Shown: piece by piece, positions 38,501-47,405 of the stretch
How the letters are laid out: the number at the start of each line of letters is the position of its first letter
How positions within the stretch are numbered: position 1 is the first letter of the stretch
NCBI GenBank assembly: GCA_964510225.1
Contig: CAZEAN010000017.1
Location: forward strand, 1 to 63,312
From: CAZEAN01 sp964510225
GTDB lineage: Bacteria; Planctomycetota; Planctomycetia; Isosphaerales; Isosphaeraceae
Direction of reading: 5' to 3'
Length of the DNA: 63,312 nt
Position numbers and translations under genes: made by a program
Notes under the pieces: generated by a model
What the model saw: only the letters and a program-made list of their open reading frames with translations
Databases searched by the model: none
What the model was told of the DNA's origin: nothing

Positions 38501-40561
38501 ACCGTTCTCGATTGCGAAGACAAGCGCTGGAAACTGCCCCATGTAGTGGGGTGTTTCCGTCGCATAGCTACTTAGCCTTGGCCACCCATTTTGGAACGAA
38601 CTGGTACTGTCGGCTGTAAAGTGAAGAGACGCATCCCAACCTTGAAGACCCAAACCGTAGAAGGCCATGATTGGTGAAATCTCAGCCTTCCACTCGTTGG
38701 GTGCCCTACTGGCCCATTCCGAGACCATGAATGGTTTGTCTTCGACTTGATACAGTCCGACCTCAGGGACCATTTGTAAGGGGCGCGAGAGGTGTGATTC
38801 ATTTTCGACTCGGCCAAGGGCAATGTTCTCTCCACCAGCACCACCACCTGCATAGCTGTGGCGATCGATGACGTCGAGTGCATCGTCGGTCCAGAGATTG
38901 GCAGCCTCTCCAGCAGGTTGCCCCGCCATCCAGGCCGTCGATACCGTGAGGCCCTGGAAGCCAGTACCTCGGATACGCTCTTCCCATTCCCGGTAGTCAT
39001 TGCGCTGCATCTCTGCCAGGAATCGGATGAAGTCTCCCATTCTTGCAGCTTCTGCAGGCGCACCCGCAGGACCGTTACTCCTCATCTCCCAAGCAGCATA
39101 CATTTTCATATCGACTGGGTTCACCACACTATCGCCCGGTCGAAGCCCTGCTCCCCATGCTGCGGCGAGGTCGTCATCAGTGGAGTACTGTTCGCCGACC
39201 CATGTCTCCCAAAGACTTTGAAGTCGTTCGAAGTGTGCCGGCTTTCCCTCATGGTTTGATTCATGAATGAAGTCGTTAGACAACGGGTTGTGGAAGAAAA
39301 TAGAATCCTCGTTCCGGCTTTCGATCATCGCCAAGGCAGGATCGTCCTTGTACGGAAGCCCTGTGTAGGGATTGACATGATCGAGAAGCTGCTGGAAATA
39401 CCTCCACTGGCTGACTTGATACTCGTCGACGAACGTAGCGAGCCCATACGTCTCCTTGAACTCTTCCGTACCGGGAAGCTCCGCGAATAGCTCCGGCGGG
39501 ACTTCGCTGGAAGTGACTCTGTGGTTGTAAATAACAGACCAGGTCACATAGATTCCTTCGTCACGAAGGGCAGCGAACCACTGGTCGAACGCATCGAGCT
39601 TGGTGGGATCGATGATTGGGTTTCCGAGGACGCCTTCAATCGGATGCATCCGTACGAGGTTGATTCCGTACTTGGCAAAGAACTTGGCCTGTTGGACCAT
39701 CTCCGCCTGGGATTCGGGCATCCTCGCGTTGACCCCCCAGAATTTGACAGGAGTCCCATCTTGGAACTGGAACTCATCACCGACGCGTTGCAAAGCACCA
39801 TGGCTACCAGCTACATCCTCACGATAACTTGAGAGATCGATGATGCTCTCGGATGAAAACGAATCTGGGCCCGCGCGGAAGGTGAACCAATCGGTGGGCT
39901 TCGGCGGGCTTGGATCGGGGTCGTAGGGCTGATTTCCGACGGGAATCCACGACTCATTTGTGAAGACAAACGCATCGATTGCGCCGTGGATCCTCCAGGC
40001 TGAATCACCTAATTGATTCGAGAGGATCTCGATCTCGACTGAGTTCATGCCTGCTTGGAGGTCGACTGTCGCTACGGAGACCCATTCGATAAAGCGTACG
40101 TCAATCCCTGATCGGACGAGATTGATCTGATTTGTGCCGAACTCGACATCGATGGTTTGCCACTCACTTCCATTGATCCGATAGCGATAGGAAGCATCAA
40201 ACGAATTCAAGCGGACCCAAAACTGATACTGAGCAGTGTAAGGAACGTCGATCTCGTAGCTCACGGATCTGGGCTCGTGTTCGGTACTACCTTCCCGGAA
40301 ATGCGTAAGCCAGGGAAGTGTTGCAGAGTCCCCGTCCTGGTCGGAGAGAAGTGAGAGATTGAGCCCCGAAGCACTATACCAACCATGTTGGTTGAAGTTC
40401 TCGCTGCTGATTAGGGATGTATCTTCACCCTCGAACCAGAGTGTCGTGGGTGGATTACTGCTCAGTAGTGTTCGACTCTCAAGAAGTTCAACTGTTGGAA
40501 ACGATACGAACCCTGATCGCTTCCGTTGCCGGAGCGAGTCTCGCCGAAAAGTCACGCGCAT
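35558..40561 (-). CDS. Large secreted glycosidase-like protein with duplicated C-terminal domains
   Basis: A 1667-residue surface protein. The N-terminus has a basic stretch and the planctomycete element VELLESRTLLS, associated with export. Residues 45-210 look like a carbohydrate-binding jelly roll. Residues 240-680 form a TIM-barrel glycoside hydrolase (cellulase-like): FWGVNARM, GINLVRMHPIEG, a candidate acid/base Glu418 in SRNED and a candidate nucleophile Glu615 in MVSEWAS. After a beta-rich linker come two nearly identical ~275-residue domains (about 914-1188 and 1200-1474), encoded by a tandem repeat with 858-base period. The acidic, Ser/Thr-rich end may be surface-attached. The enzyme substrate is unknown. 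The ATG start is certain from the frame. Confidence 0.8.
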   Translation of the reverse strand: MRVTFRRDSLRQRKRSGFVSFPTVELLESRTLLSSNPPTTLWFEGEDTSLISSENFNQHGWYSASGLNLSLLSDQDGDSATLPWLTHFREGSTEHEPRSVSYEIDVPYTAQYQFWVRLNSFDASYRYRINGSEWQTIDVEFGTNQINLVRSGIDVRFIEWVSVATVDLQAGMNSVEIEILSNQLGDSAWRIHGAIDAFVFTNESWIPVGNQPYDPDPSPPKPTDWFTFRAGPDSFSSESIIDLSSYREDVAGSHGALQRVGDEFQFQDGTPVKFWGVNARMPESQAEMVQQAKFFAKYGINLVRMHPIEGVLGNPIIDPTKLDAFDQWFAALRDEGIYVTWSVIYNHRVTSSEVPPELFAELPGTEEFKETYGLATFVDEYQVSQWRYFQQLLDHVNPYTGLPYKDDPALAMIESRNEDSIFFHNPLSNDFIHESNHEGKPAHFERLQSLWETWVGEQYSTDDDLAAAWGAGLRPGDSVVNPVDMKMYAAWEMRSNGPAGAPAEAARMGDFIRFLAEMQRNDYREWEERIRGTGFQGLTVSTAWMAGQPAGEAANLWTDDALDVIDRHSYAGGGAGGENIALGRVENESHLSRPLQMVPEVGLYQVEDKPFMVSEWASRAPNEWKAEISPIMAFYGLGLQGWDASLHFTADSTSSFQNGWPRLSSYATETPHYMGQFPALVFAIENGHIEEGEIVAGRRISFDDATSGVGSLNKQPGGIETPTELMAVGRVTAKVGDGLGDPIEEDVSSYWDETNQRITSNTGQLVWDYGNEFIEIRSEKTQGIVGFAGSHTIDLPGVVVETTTDFVSLLFTPLDNLPLTESENILITAIARDRQSGAVYSDDGDRLLERGTDPLLLEPVIAGIDFKGDLNIDAVDVVDPFGVPTGQTVELNGDQFQIDGRYETYYYRVQRSPTLLTNGVSTEIQSDTWTTVTLDRQFESMVVIATPRVVAGMPPLVPRIRNADGNSFELMVQRSDGISDPVTGITVDYLVAEEGVYTSEVDGITMEAVKFTSTLTDRKGSWVGESRTYQQAYNQPVVLGQVMSVNDGSPSVFWARGSTASDAPDASTLYVGKHVGEDSQRTRNDEMIGYIVIEEGVWSVGDHQLVAGVGSDSVWGVGDSPGYSYDVTGMSNPTTAVLSMAGIDGNDGGWPVLFGTDPVQSNQLFLAIDEDQFKDDERRHTSEQVAYVVLEGPDAPPPPRLLTNGVSTEISTDTWTTVTLDRQFESMVVIATPRVVAGMPPLVPRIRNADGNSFELMVQRSDGISDPVTGITVDYLVAEEGVYTSEVDGITMEAVKFTSTLTDRKGSWVGESRTYQQAYNQPVVLGQVMSVNDGSPSVFWARGSTASDAPDASTLYVGKHVGEDSQRTRNDEMIGYIVIEEGVWSVGDHQLVAGVGSDSVWGVGDSPGYSYDVTGMSNPTTAVLSMAGIDGNDGGWPVLFGTDPVQSNQLFLAIDEDQFKDDERRHTSEQVAYVVLRLQTGVGVSSLNNSYGDKTDPINGPSDSTEEPSEKPPSFTTTNETIDTYIEVMNNARDSKDASARSVDSILGLSSQSVTTVLASIIGGSLYQTASDFTSEPISEVIAQPLAVQDDKSVLSDRPTRPDQILEEFSPTTTDDVAGVTLLTERKAAPESQPGNLRSWWRSNRSSPIQLVKQLQSLLRPFDSHSS
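36141..36965 (-). repeat. Internal repeat unit, copy near the 3' end of the gene
   Basis: This ~825-base unit is an almost perfect direct copy of 36999-37823, with a period of 858 bases. It encodes a ~275-residue domain with GMPPLVPRIRNADGNSFEL and VDYLVAEEGVY. The visible differences are confined to a few bases near the edge at 36920-36965. Such identity implies recent duplication or ongoing gene conversion. Confidence 0.92.
36999..37823 (-). repeat. Internal repeat unit, copy closer to the 5' end of the gene
   Basis: Second copy of the ~825-base unit, separated from the first by about 33 bases encoding a proline-rich linker (DAPPPPRLL). The plus-strand open frames seen inside both copies are antisense shadows of this coding repeat. 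Confidence 0.92.
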
Positions 40562-41661
40562 TTGTTGGTCTCGTCTAGATCGCGATGTGAAATCGATTGA
40601 TTCGTTGAAATGGATCGCGACTCGTAACGATCACCTTCCGATGGCTCATCGGGAGAGGACGCCAAACACAAACCGAACTATCACGTGCTGATCTCTGCAT
40701 TTCTGCCGACCGAGACGACTGAGATGGATTGCTCAGACGCTGGGGATTGATGCGCGAGGCCCGCTTCAGACGGTGTGGGAGATCGATACAAGCGAATTGC
40801 TGTCTAGGAACGCTAGCTTTCATTGGCAGCGAGTGCAAGTCTCTTTTGCCAACAAATTGAGAATTTTTAGACATCATCGATGTTTGATGATGATCTCCTC
40901 GGGTGTCACGTCCTTCTTCGCTCCTCTCAAAACTTACTCTACGACTTGAGATCTTCTAAACGCGGTTTTTCTATCCTCCATCAACGTCAACACGCAAGGA
41001 AAACAGGCTGACTTCATGAATGAAACCAATCAATTCATTATCCACGTGACTATCAATGCCGAGAATTACAGAAACGATTTCACTTGATTCTCTTGCACAT
41101 TAATTAGCCTATATTTACACATAAAAAGCGACACAAAGCAAAACCCATTCCGGCCAAATTATACAACATTTGGATTCTTAAAAAAGCAGCCAATTCCCAT
41201 TCTCCCACAATCAAAATACAATTGTTAATATAATAAATTTACAATAATTGAAAATATTAATATAATATATAATTTTAATTGATCAAGTTATTGAGTCCGA
41301 CTCCTTCAGGATGAAGTTGACAAATGGAGGCTATCTCCTTTGAGGATTGATCTCTCGACAAAGAACCAACATTCCAGCTTGTCTAAAGACGGAAGCTCGC
41401 AGAGCTGATCGGCAAGGTTGAACTTGCGATCGAAGAACCCCATTCCTCGTCGTTGGGGCAATCGTCGGGGGTTAGTCGATCTCAGGTTTTTGACATCCCT
41501 GAACTTCTGAGCTGCTCCGTCGTATCAAACCAAATCGTTTTGCTGCTCTCGGCACTTTAGCCTAGAATGGTCGGATCAACTTGCGTTTCGCTCAAGACAA
41601 CCGAACTCGACCGCGGAATCATCTTGCATCGGTTGAAGCAATCCGAGGACGGAATTGATTG
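40562..41661. other. Long divergent spacer with AT-rich core
   Basis: About 1.1 kb between the divergent surface-protein gene and dxr holds no gene I can support. From about 41030 to 41285 the composition turns strongly AT-rich (long runs of A/T with TATATAATT-type words around 41220-41275), unlike the flanking DNA. TTATCCACG at 41038-41046 matches eight of nine positions of a DnaA box, but it is alone. TTGACA at 41317-41322 could be a promoter element for dxr, without a convincing -10. The region is probably the promoter/regulatory area of both genes. Confidence 0.5.
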
Positions 41662-42822
41662 ATGGCCGATCCGCAACAGGTAGTGATTCTAGGGTCGACG
41701 GGTTCGATCGGCCAAAGTGCTCTGAGTGTCCTTGAGCACGACGATGGTCGCCGACTTCAAGCGTTTGGTCTCGCGGCGCATTCGAGCCGGGACCTCCTCC
41801 TGGAACAGACTCGTCGGCATCAGCCTCGGTTTATTGCATTAGCTGATCCCAGAGCAGCCGCGATGATCGACGGCGAGCTCCACGGGTTGTCGACGACCTT
41901 GCTGAGCGGTCCGAACGGGCTGGTCACGATGGTTCAGGAGCCGGAGGTCGACAAAGTCGTTTCCGCAATCGTCGGCGCCGCTGGCCTCGAAGCAACTTAT
42001 GCGGCCCTCGATGCTGGTAAAACCGTCGCGCTGGCAAATAAGGAAACACTGATCGTCGGTGGTTCACTGATTACGGAGCTAGCCAAAGCACGTCAGGCTC
42101 CTCTTCTGCCGGTCGATAGTGAACACTCGGCGATCTTTCAGTGCCTCCAATCCGGTCGAGCCTCTGAGGTCGCGCGGATCATCTTGACCTCGTCGGGCGG
42201 TCCGTTTCGAGGCCGGACCACCCGTGAACTGCAGGATGTCACCCCGGCACAAGCCTTGAAGCATCCGACTTGGCAGATGGGTCCGAAAATCACGATCGAC
42301 TCTGCGACGTTGATGAACAAGGCACTCGAAGTCATCGAGGCCCGTTGGCTCTTCGACCTTGAGCCCGAACAGATCGAGGTCGTCGTCCATCCCGAAAGTG
42401 TTGTCCACTCAATGGTTGAGTTCGTCGATGGCAGCGTGATCGCGCAACTCTCGCCGCCGGACATGAGGCTCCCAATTCAGTATGCTCTGACGTATCCGGA
42501 CCGGGTCGACGGACCGAACCCTCGACTCAATATCAACGAAGCATTCCAGTTGCACTTTGAGCCGCCCGATCGTGAGACTTTTCCCTGTCTCAATCTCGGC
42601 TTCGAGGTGATGCGATGCGGTGGAACCGCAGGCGCCGCCTTGAACGCTGCGAACGAAGTCGCGGTGCAACGATTTCTCGAAGGTGAACTCGGGTTGCTCG
42701 ACATTCCTCGGGCCTGCCGAGCAGCCCTCGACACGCACCATTTTGAACCCCGACCCTCGCTCGAGACCCTGAAGCAGGTGGACACTCGGGCTCGTCAGGA
42801 GGCAGCCCGTTGGAAATCCTAA
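41662..42822 (+). CDS. dxr: 1-deoxy-D-xylulose 5-phosphate reductoisomerase
   Basis: Dxr converts DXP to 2-C-methyl-D-erythritol 4-phosphate with NADPH in the MEP isoprenoid pathway. The 386-residue product has the N-terminal nucleotide motif VILGSTGSIGQSAL, the ALANKETLIVGG segment, the metal/substrate block VDSEHSAIFQCLQ, SSGGPFRGR and the NKALEVIEARWLF region. The full length is normal. ATG at 41662 is used rather than the TTG three bases before it. The next gene (rseP) starts inside its last codons (overlap 42810-42822), an organisation seen in many bacteria where dxr and rseP are neighbours. Confidence 0.96.
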   Translation: MADPQQVVILGSTGSIGQSALSVLEHDDGRRLQAFGLAAHSSRDLLLEQTRRHQPRFIALADPRAAAMIDGELHGLSTTLLSGPNGLVTMVQEPEVDKVVSAIVGAAGLEATYAALDAGKTVALANKETLIVGGSLITELAKARQAPLLPVDSEHSAIFQCLQSGRASEVARIILTSSGGPFRGRTTRELQDVTPAQALKHPTWQMGPKITIDSATLMNKALEVIEARWLFDLEPEQIEVVVHPESVVHSMVEFVDGSVIAQLSPPDMRLPIQYALTYPDRVDGPNPRLNINEAFQLHFEPPDRETFPCLNLGFEVMRCGGTAGAALNAANEVAVQRFLEGELGLLDIPRACRAALDTHHFEPRPSLETLKQVDTRARQEAARWKS

Positions 42823-44870
42823 GCAATCTCTGGAACATCATCTCCGTTGTGCTGGGAATCTCGTTCGTCATCTTTTGGCACGAGCTTGGGCACTTCCTCC
42901 TCGCAAAGTGGAACGGTGTTCATGTCAAGACCTTTGCCATCGGATTCCCACCCAAACTGATCCGGCTCTTCAAGCATCAAGAAACGGAGTACATCATCGG
43001 CTCGGTGCCGGTCGGTGGCTACGTCCTCATGCTTGGTGAGGATGAAGGCACCCCCGGCGTTGAATCGGGAGGGACCAAGGAGGATGCCGAGCTTACGAAC
43101 CATCCCAATGCCTTCTTCAACAAGTCGGTCTGGGCACGAATGGCGATCATCTCGGCAGGGGTCGTAATGAACCTCATTCTAGGACTGATCTTATTCGCAA
43201 TTGTCTACACGATTGGGGGTCGGGTGGAGTCCCCTGCGGTTGTAGGCGCCGTTGCCGCTGGTGGTCCGGCCTACCGTGCTGGATTCGAGCCTGGCGATGA
43301 AATCCTGGCGATCGACGATGAAGAAGATCTCTCCTTCGAAGAATTGAGAATGAAGGTCGCCCTCAGCGGCGGCGGGCAATCGATCGCCTTCAGAGTCGGA
43401 CGGCCCGGAGTCGACGAACCGATCGTGCTGAACGTCGAACCGGAACGAGGTCCTTCCGACGACACCCCGATCATCGGGATCAGCCAAGGTGCAACCTTGA
43501 AGGTTGCTAAACCCCTTGGGATGAACATATCAACAACCGAAGGCCAGGAAAGAGAGTCAGCAGAAGCAGCGTTCCAAAGTGGCGATACGATCATCGCCGT
43601 GGGTCCAGTTGAGAGCGAACCCACTCCTGTTTCCACCGAGGTCGAACTCAGCCGACTCCTCGATCGGTACCGCGACCAACCACTTATGTTCGTCGTTGAG
43701 CGGTCTGACGAAGAAGCCGACGATCCGATTTCAAGACAACGAAGGGCCCAGCGTCAGACTGAAGACAACCGAGACGACACGGAAGACCTTGAAACCGCTA
43801 CGATCAGAATCGATGCAAATCCTTTCCGAGACTTCGGTTTCACAGTCGAACCCGGACCGATCGTGGCCTTCCGTCCCGAGTCACTGGCCGCGGCGGCCGG
43901 TCTGAAGCTTGGGGACCGGATCGTCGCGGTCAATGGTGACCGCACCTACAATCCGCTCCGACTCCCCTCAATGCTCCAAGAGTCGCTCGACGCAACCATG
44001 AAGCTCACCATTGAGCGCTCTGGCAAGGAATTGGAAGCCCCGATTAAAGTCGAGCCGATCGAGGCGCCGAGCTGGCCGACGATTGTCCCGAGGAACGGAG
44101 AGCTTGATCTTGCCGGTCTTGGCTGTGCGATGAAGGTCCAGCCGATCGTCCGGGAGGTCCGTTCCGGCAGTCTTGCCGAATCGAATGGACTTAAGCCCGG
44201 GGATCTCATCCAGTGGGCGAAAGTGCTGATCACTCCTCAAGGAGAGGAGGGGGGGAAGCCGCAAAAAACCTGGATGCAATTCAACGACAAGAAATTCGGT
44301 TGGGCGTTCTTGTTCAATTCTGTCCAGCAACCGGTTGACCTAGATGTCGAGCTGCTCGTGAAGGGTCGTCGTGAACCAGTTGCCGTTGCGTTGGAACCGG
44401 TTCCAGATTGGTACAACCCAGATCGAGGACTGATCTTTCAAGGGGATTTTTACCTGCTTCCGTCGCTTCCGTTTGGCCAAGCGGTAGAGCGTGCCTTCGA
44501 TGAGGCCAAGCTACGAATCTTGACGAGTTATGTCTCGATTCTTCGGATGGCTGAGCGTCGACTGAGCCTTCAGGCCCTCTCAGGACCAATCAACATCGCT
44601 AGGGCAGCCTACTCCTTTGCATCAAGTGGGATGGTTGATCTCTTGTGGTTCATTGGTTTTATTAGCCTCAATCTTGCAGTCGTCAACTTCCTACCGATCC
44701 CCCCGCTCGACGGCGGTAAGATGGTCTTCCTAGTCGGAGAAGCCGTTCGAGGTCGTCCTTTGCCTGCCTCGTGGCAAAACTATGCAACATCGATCGGTGT
44801 TCTCTTAATCCTCACACTTTTTGCCTTCCTGGCGCTCAGAGAATCCTTCGCACTCCTCTTTCGGTCGTAA
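42810..44870 (+). CDS. rseP: Site-2 intramembrane protease RseP-like, multi-PDZ
   Basis: An inner-membrane zinc protease (M50) that cuts transmembrane proteins, typically anti-sigma factors. HELGH near residue 25 is the active site; the second metal ligand lies in the C-terminal LPIPPLDGGKM motif near 640. Between them are about four PDZ-like domains (near 125-205, 215-310, 345-420 and 435-500), making 686 residues against roughly 450 for the E. coli enzyme. A polar acidic insertion lies around 305-335. The TTG start overlaps dxr and is supported by AGGAGG seven bases upstream, a clear case where the ribosome-binding site decides the start. Confidence 0.93.
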   Translation: MEILSNLWNIISVVLGISFVIFWHELGHFLLAKWNGVHVKTFAIGFPPKLIRLFKHQETEYIIGSVPVGGYVLMLGEDEGTPGVESGGTKEDAELTNHPNAFFNKSVWARMAIISAGVVMNLILGLILFAIVYTIGGRVESPAVVGAVAAGGPAYRAGFEPGDEILAIDDEEDLSFEELRMKVALSGGGQSIAFRVGRPGVDEPIVLNVEPERGPSDDTPIIGISQGATLKVAKPLGMNISTTEGQERESAEAAFQSGDTIIAVGPVESEPTPVSTEVELSRLLDRYRDQPLMFVVERSDEEADDPISRQRRAQRQTEDNRDDTEDLETATIRIDANPFRDFGFTVEPGPIVAFRPESLAAAAGLKLGDRIVAVNGDRTYNPLRLPSMLQESLDATMKLTIERSGKELEAPIKVEPIEAPSWPTIVPRNGELDLAGLGCAMKVQPIVREVRSGSLAESNGLKPGDLIQWAKVLITPQGEEGGKPQKTWMQFNDKKFGWAFLFNSVQQPVDLDVELLVKGRREPVAVALEPVPDWYNPDRGLIFQGDFYLLPSLPFGQAVERAFDEAKLRILTSYVSILRMAERRLSLQALSGPINIARAAYSFASSGMVDLLWFIGFISLNLAVVNFLPIPPLDGGKMVFLVGEAVRGRPLPASWQNYATSIGVLLILTLFAFLALRESFALLFRS

Positions 44871-44874
44871 TCAC

Positions 44875-45723
44875 ATGCCCATTAGATACCCCATCGTTCC
44901 TCTCCACATTCATTCACCGGTGGGGAACCTAGCTCGAGATGACTCCATCATCCCTCCCGCCTATCTTGCGGAGACACGGATCGCGCTTCGATGTACTTGT
45001 GGACTCTGGAACTCCAACAAGCGAAAGTTCGAACCACCGGCATACATTAGATTCGATCTCATCGACCCATCGGACTCCAATCGGGTGATCGAGAGTCTCG
45101 ACTCGGAACGAAACGCCGACCAGATCCGCCGCCTTGATCCCGATCTCCTCCGTCGCGTCCCCTTGTTCCGGCTCTATTACTACGCGGCGAGCCTTCAACT
45201 ACCCGTTGGCAACCAATCGGAACCCACCACACTGATCGCTCGATTCCGGACCCGATTCGATCGACCAATCGGTCAGCCGCTTTGGAAGACGGAAGAGGTG
45301 GCGTTCGATCTCTATCCTAATCATTGGACAGCTGGCCGTTGGCGTTATCCATTCCTCTTCCGAGGACGATCTGGCGCGAGGATCCGGAGACCTGTCTCCT
45401 CCACACCTTCTTTACCAACGCTCTTTAACGGGGGAGCTCCGATTCCGATTCTCGGCGGCTCCAGGAATCGACTCCCCGCTCATTATCTTCAATTTCAGTT
45501 GCTCGACCGGAATACTCACGCCATTGTCGACGATCAGGACGGCTTTGACTGGCAGCGGGTTGTGTTTGGCAATTCGTTTCAGTTCGGGGGAGAACTGACG
45601 ATGCCGGCCAAGAGCCTTCTCTCTGGCGACTCATCCTACTTCGATATCATTGGTTACATCCGGGAACTAAGCACAGGACGACTCGTCGAAGATGTGTTGG
45701 GAGCCGTCATCCAAGTTGAATGA
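44875..45723 (+). CDS. Hypothetical protein
   Basis: A 282-residue protein I do not recognise. It begins four bases after the rseP stop and is surely in the same transcript. It has no signal peptide or membrane segment. Sequence blocks include IALRCTCGLWNSNKRK, a LYYYAASLQLP beta-strand region and LFNGGAPIPILGGSRNRLPAHY, suggesting a beta-rich fold. A link to RseP is inferred from position only. The frame extends upstream to 44821, but the ATG at 44875 is the natural start. Confidence 0.65.
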   Translation: MPIRYPIVPLHIHSPVGNLARDDSIIPPAYLAETRIALRCTCGLWNSNKRKFEPPAYIRFDLIDPSDSNRVIESLDSERNADQIRRLDPDLLRRVPLFRLYYYAASLQLPVGNQSEPTTLIARFRTRFDRPIGQPLWKTEEVAFDLYPNHWTAGRWRYPFLFRGRSGARIRRPVSSTPSLPTLFNGGAPIPILGGSRNRLPAHYLQFQLLDRNTHAIVDDQDGFDWQRVVFGNSFQFGGELTMPAKSLLSGDSSYFDIIGYIRELSTGRLVEDVLGAVIQVE

Positions 45724-45960
45724 CCCAGGCCCAACTTCCATTCGTTGCGGGTTCCTTGGTTGCCGGTTATCGTGATGGGTACAACGAAGGTTGAACCGGG
45801 CCTCGTTTTTCTTTCTTCTTGAGGCCAAGAAGACGAGCCGCTCAACGCTCGCTGAGTTCTACCTACGATCAACACCCAAGACGGCTTAATCGAGGTTACT
45901 GATCCATCGATTGATGGGTCGGTAGTCCGAAGCCTCTTGAGCCCCGTTGGAGGCGGAGCC

Positions 45961-47247
45961 ATGTCAACCGAGATCAAGACGGGAGACACCTTCCTCTACC
46001 TCGGGGATCATCCCGAATCCAACCGCCAACTTGCCGACGAACGTCGGGTGATGCAGACGGCCGAAGATCGTCCCGATACATCCTCGATCCCTCCAGCAGC
46101 AGACCCCACAGCCGACCATCTTGATCCCGCGCTGGCGGCACGTCGGGCTGAGGTGGAAGCTAAGCACCAACGACTCGGAGACTGGCTCGATCAAGAGGGC
46201 TACGACGCGGTCTTGCTCAGCCGGGCTGATTCAATCGCCTGGCTGACGGCGGGCGGCGACCTCCGGGAGAATTTAGAATCACCTGAAGCCTCGGTCCATC
46301 TGTTTGTTAACAAGCAATCCAGAGCAGTACTGAGCGACAACGTGCAAAGCCCTCGAGTCTTCGAGGAAGAGATCGCCGGCCTGGGCTTCCATCTCAAAGA
46401 ACGCACTTGGCATGAATCGTCCATTGGGATGATCGCCGGCCTCTGCAACCACAAAAAGGTCGCGACCGACGGAGAAGCCAGCAAGATTCCCGATCTCAGA
46501 CTGGCAGACGAACTCGATGCCCTCCGATCACTCCGTTCCGAACTCTGCCCAGAAGAGCGGAAAAGACTCCGTGTTCTCGGTCGGACCCTGACCCTCAGCG
46601 TTGAAGCAACCTGCCGAAATTTTGAGCCTGGAGAAACTGAAGCTGACCTCGCTGGACAACTCGCCCACCGGTTGCTTAGGGAAGGGATTACCCCGGTCGA
46701 ACTCCGGATCGCTGGCGACAATCGACTCCAGCGCTATCGCCAACCTCGGTTCAAGTCGACCCCGATCCAACGGCAGGTCCTGATCGCTGCAACGGGACGT
46801 CGCCAAGGGCTCTGCGCTTCGGTCTCTCGGATCGTCTCCGTCGGCCCTGCCGATCCTCAGTTTCAAGCAGACCATGCGATTGCCTCGATGGTCGATGCCA
46901 CCTTGATCTACTTCTCAAGGCCAGGTCAGACGATCGCTGAAGTCTTCCGAAGAGCCCGAAGAATCTATGAGAAATACGGTCATCCCCATGAATGGGAACT
47001 CGACTACCAAGGGGCGATTACGGGCTACTCCCCAATCGAGTTCTCCATGCTCCCTGAAAGTGAGCGACTTCTGAACGCCAATGTCGCGATCCGTTGGAAC
47101 CCAAGTGTTCAAGCGTCCCGTTCCGAAGACACGATCGTGGTTGATCACCGCGGGTTCGAAGTCGTCACCGAGGCGCAACGTTGGCCCAAGATCGACGTTG
47201 CAGTGAAAGGCTACTCAATCACTCGGCCGGGAATCTTAGAACGGTAA
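45961..47247 (+). CDS. M24 (creatinase/aminopeptidase-like) protein lacking metal ligands
   Basis: A 428-residue protein with the layout of Xaa-Pro peptidases: a creatinase-type N-terminal domain (about residues 50-190, RLGDWLDQEGYDAVLLSRADSIAWLTAGG) and a pita-bread domain from about 195. The metal-binding residues are mostly gone: the strand that normally reads D-x-G...D reads LIAATGRRQGLCASVS, the catalytic HG region reads DYQGAITG, and only the last glutamate (SEDTIVV) remains. It is therefore probably not a metallopeptidase, and may be a binding or regulatory protein. The ATG at 45961 follows GGAGG. It lies between the rseP block and a second M50 protease. Confidence 0.8.
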   Translation: MSTEIKTGDTFLYLGDHPESNRQLADERRVMQTAEDRPDTSSIPPAADPTADHLDPALAARRAEVEAKHQRLGDWLDQEGYDAVLLSRADSIAWLTAGGDLRENLESPEASVHLFVNKQSRAVLSDNVQSPRVFEEEIAGLGFHLKERTWHESSIGMIAGLCNHKKVATDGEASKIPDLRLADELDALRSLRSELCPEERKRLRVLGRTLTLSVEATCRNFEPGETEADLAGQLAHRLLREGITPVELRIAGDNRLQRYRQPRFKSTPIQRQVLIAATGRRQGLCASVSRIVSVGPADPQFQADHAIASMVDATLIYFSRPGQTIAEVFRRARRIYEKYGHPHEWELDYQGAITGYSPIEFSMLPESERLLNANVAIRWNPSVQASRSEDTIVVDHRGFEVVTEAQRWPKIDVAVKGYSITRPGILER

Positions 47248-47405
47248 GCTCACAATCGGTCAATTGATCATTGATTGAGTAGACCGGGCGTCGATTCCAA
47301 ACCCGGACCGTCTTGAATTCAAAACAATGGATCTTGTGAACTTTTCGAGACGACTTGGCGAACCTAGAATGATTATGAGTAATTTTGCTGAAAGGAACAT
47401 TGATC

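Noticed and set aside
41038..41046. DnaA-box-like TTATCCACG next to AT-rich DNA as a replication origin
   Set aside because: A single box, no neighbouring dnaA/dnaN/parA genes; kept only as part of the AT-rich finding.
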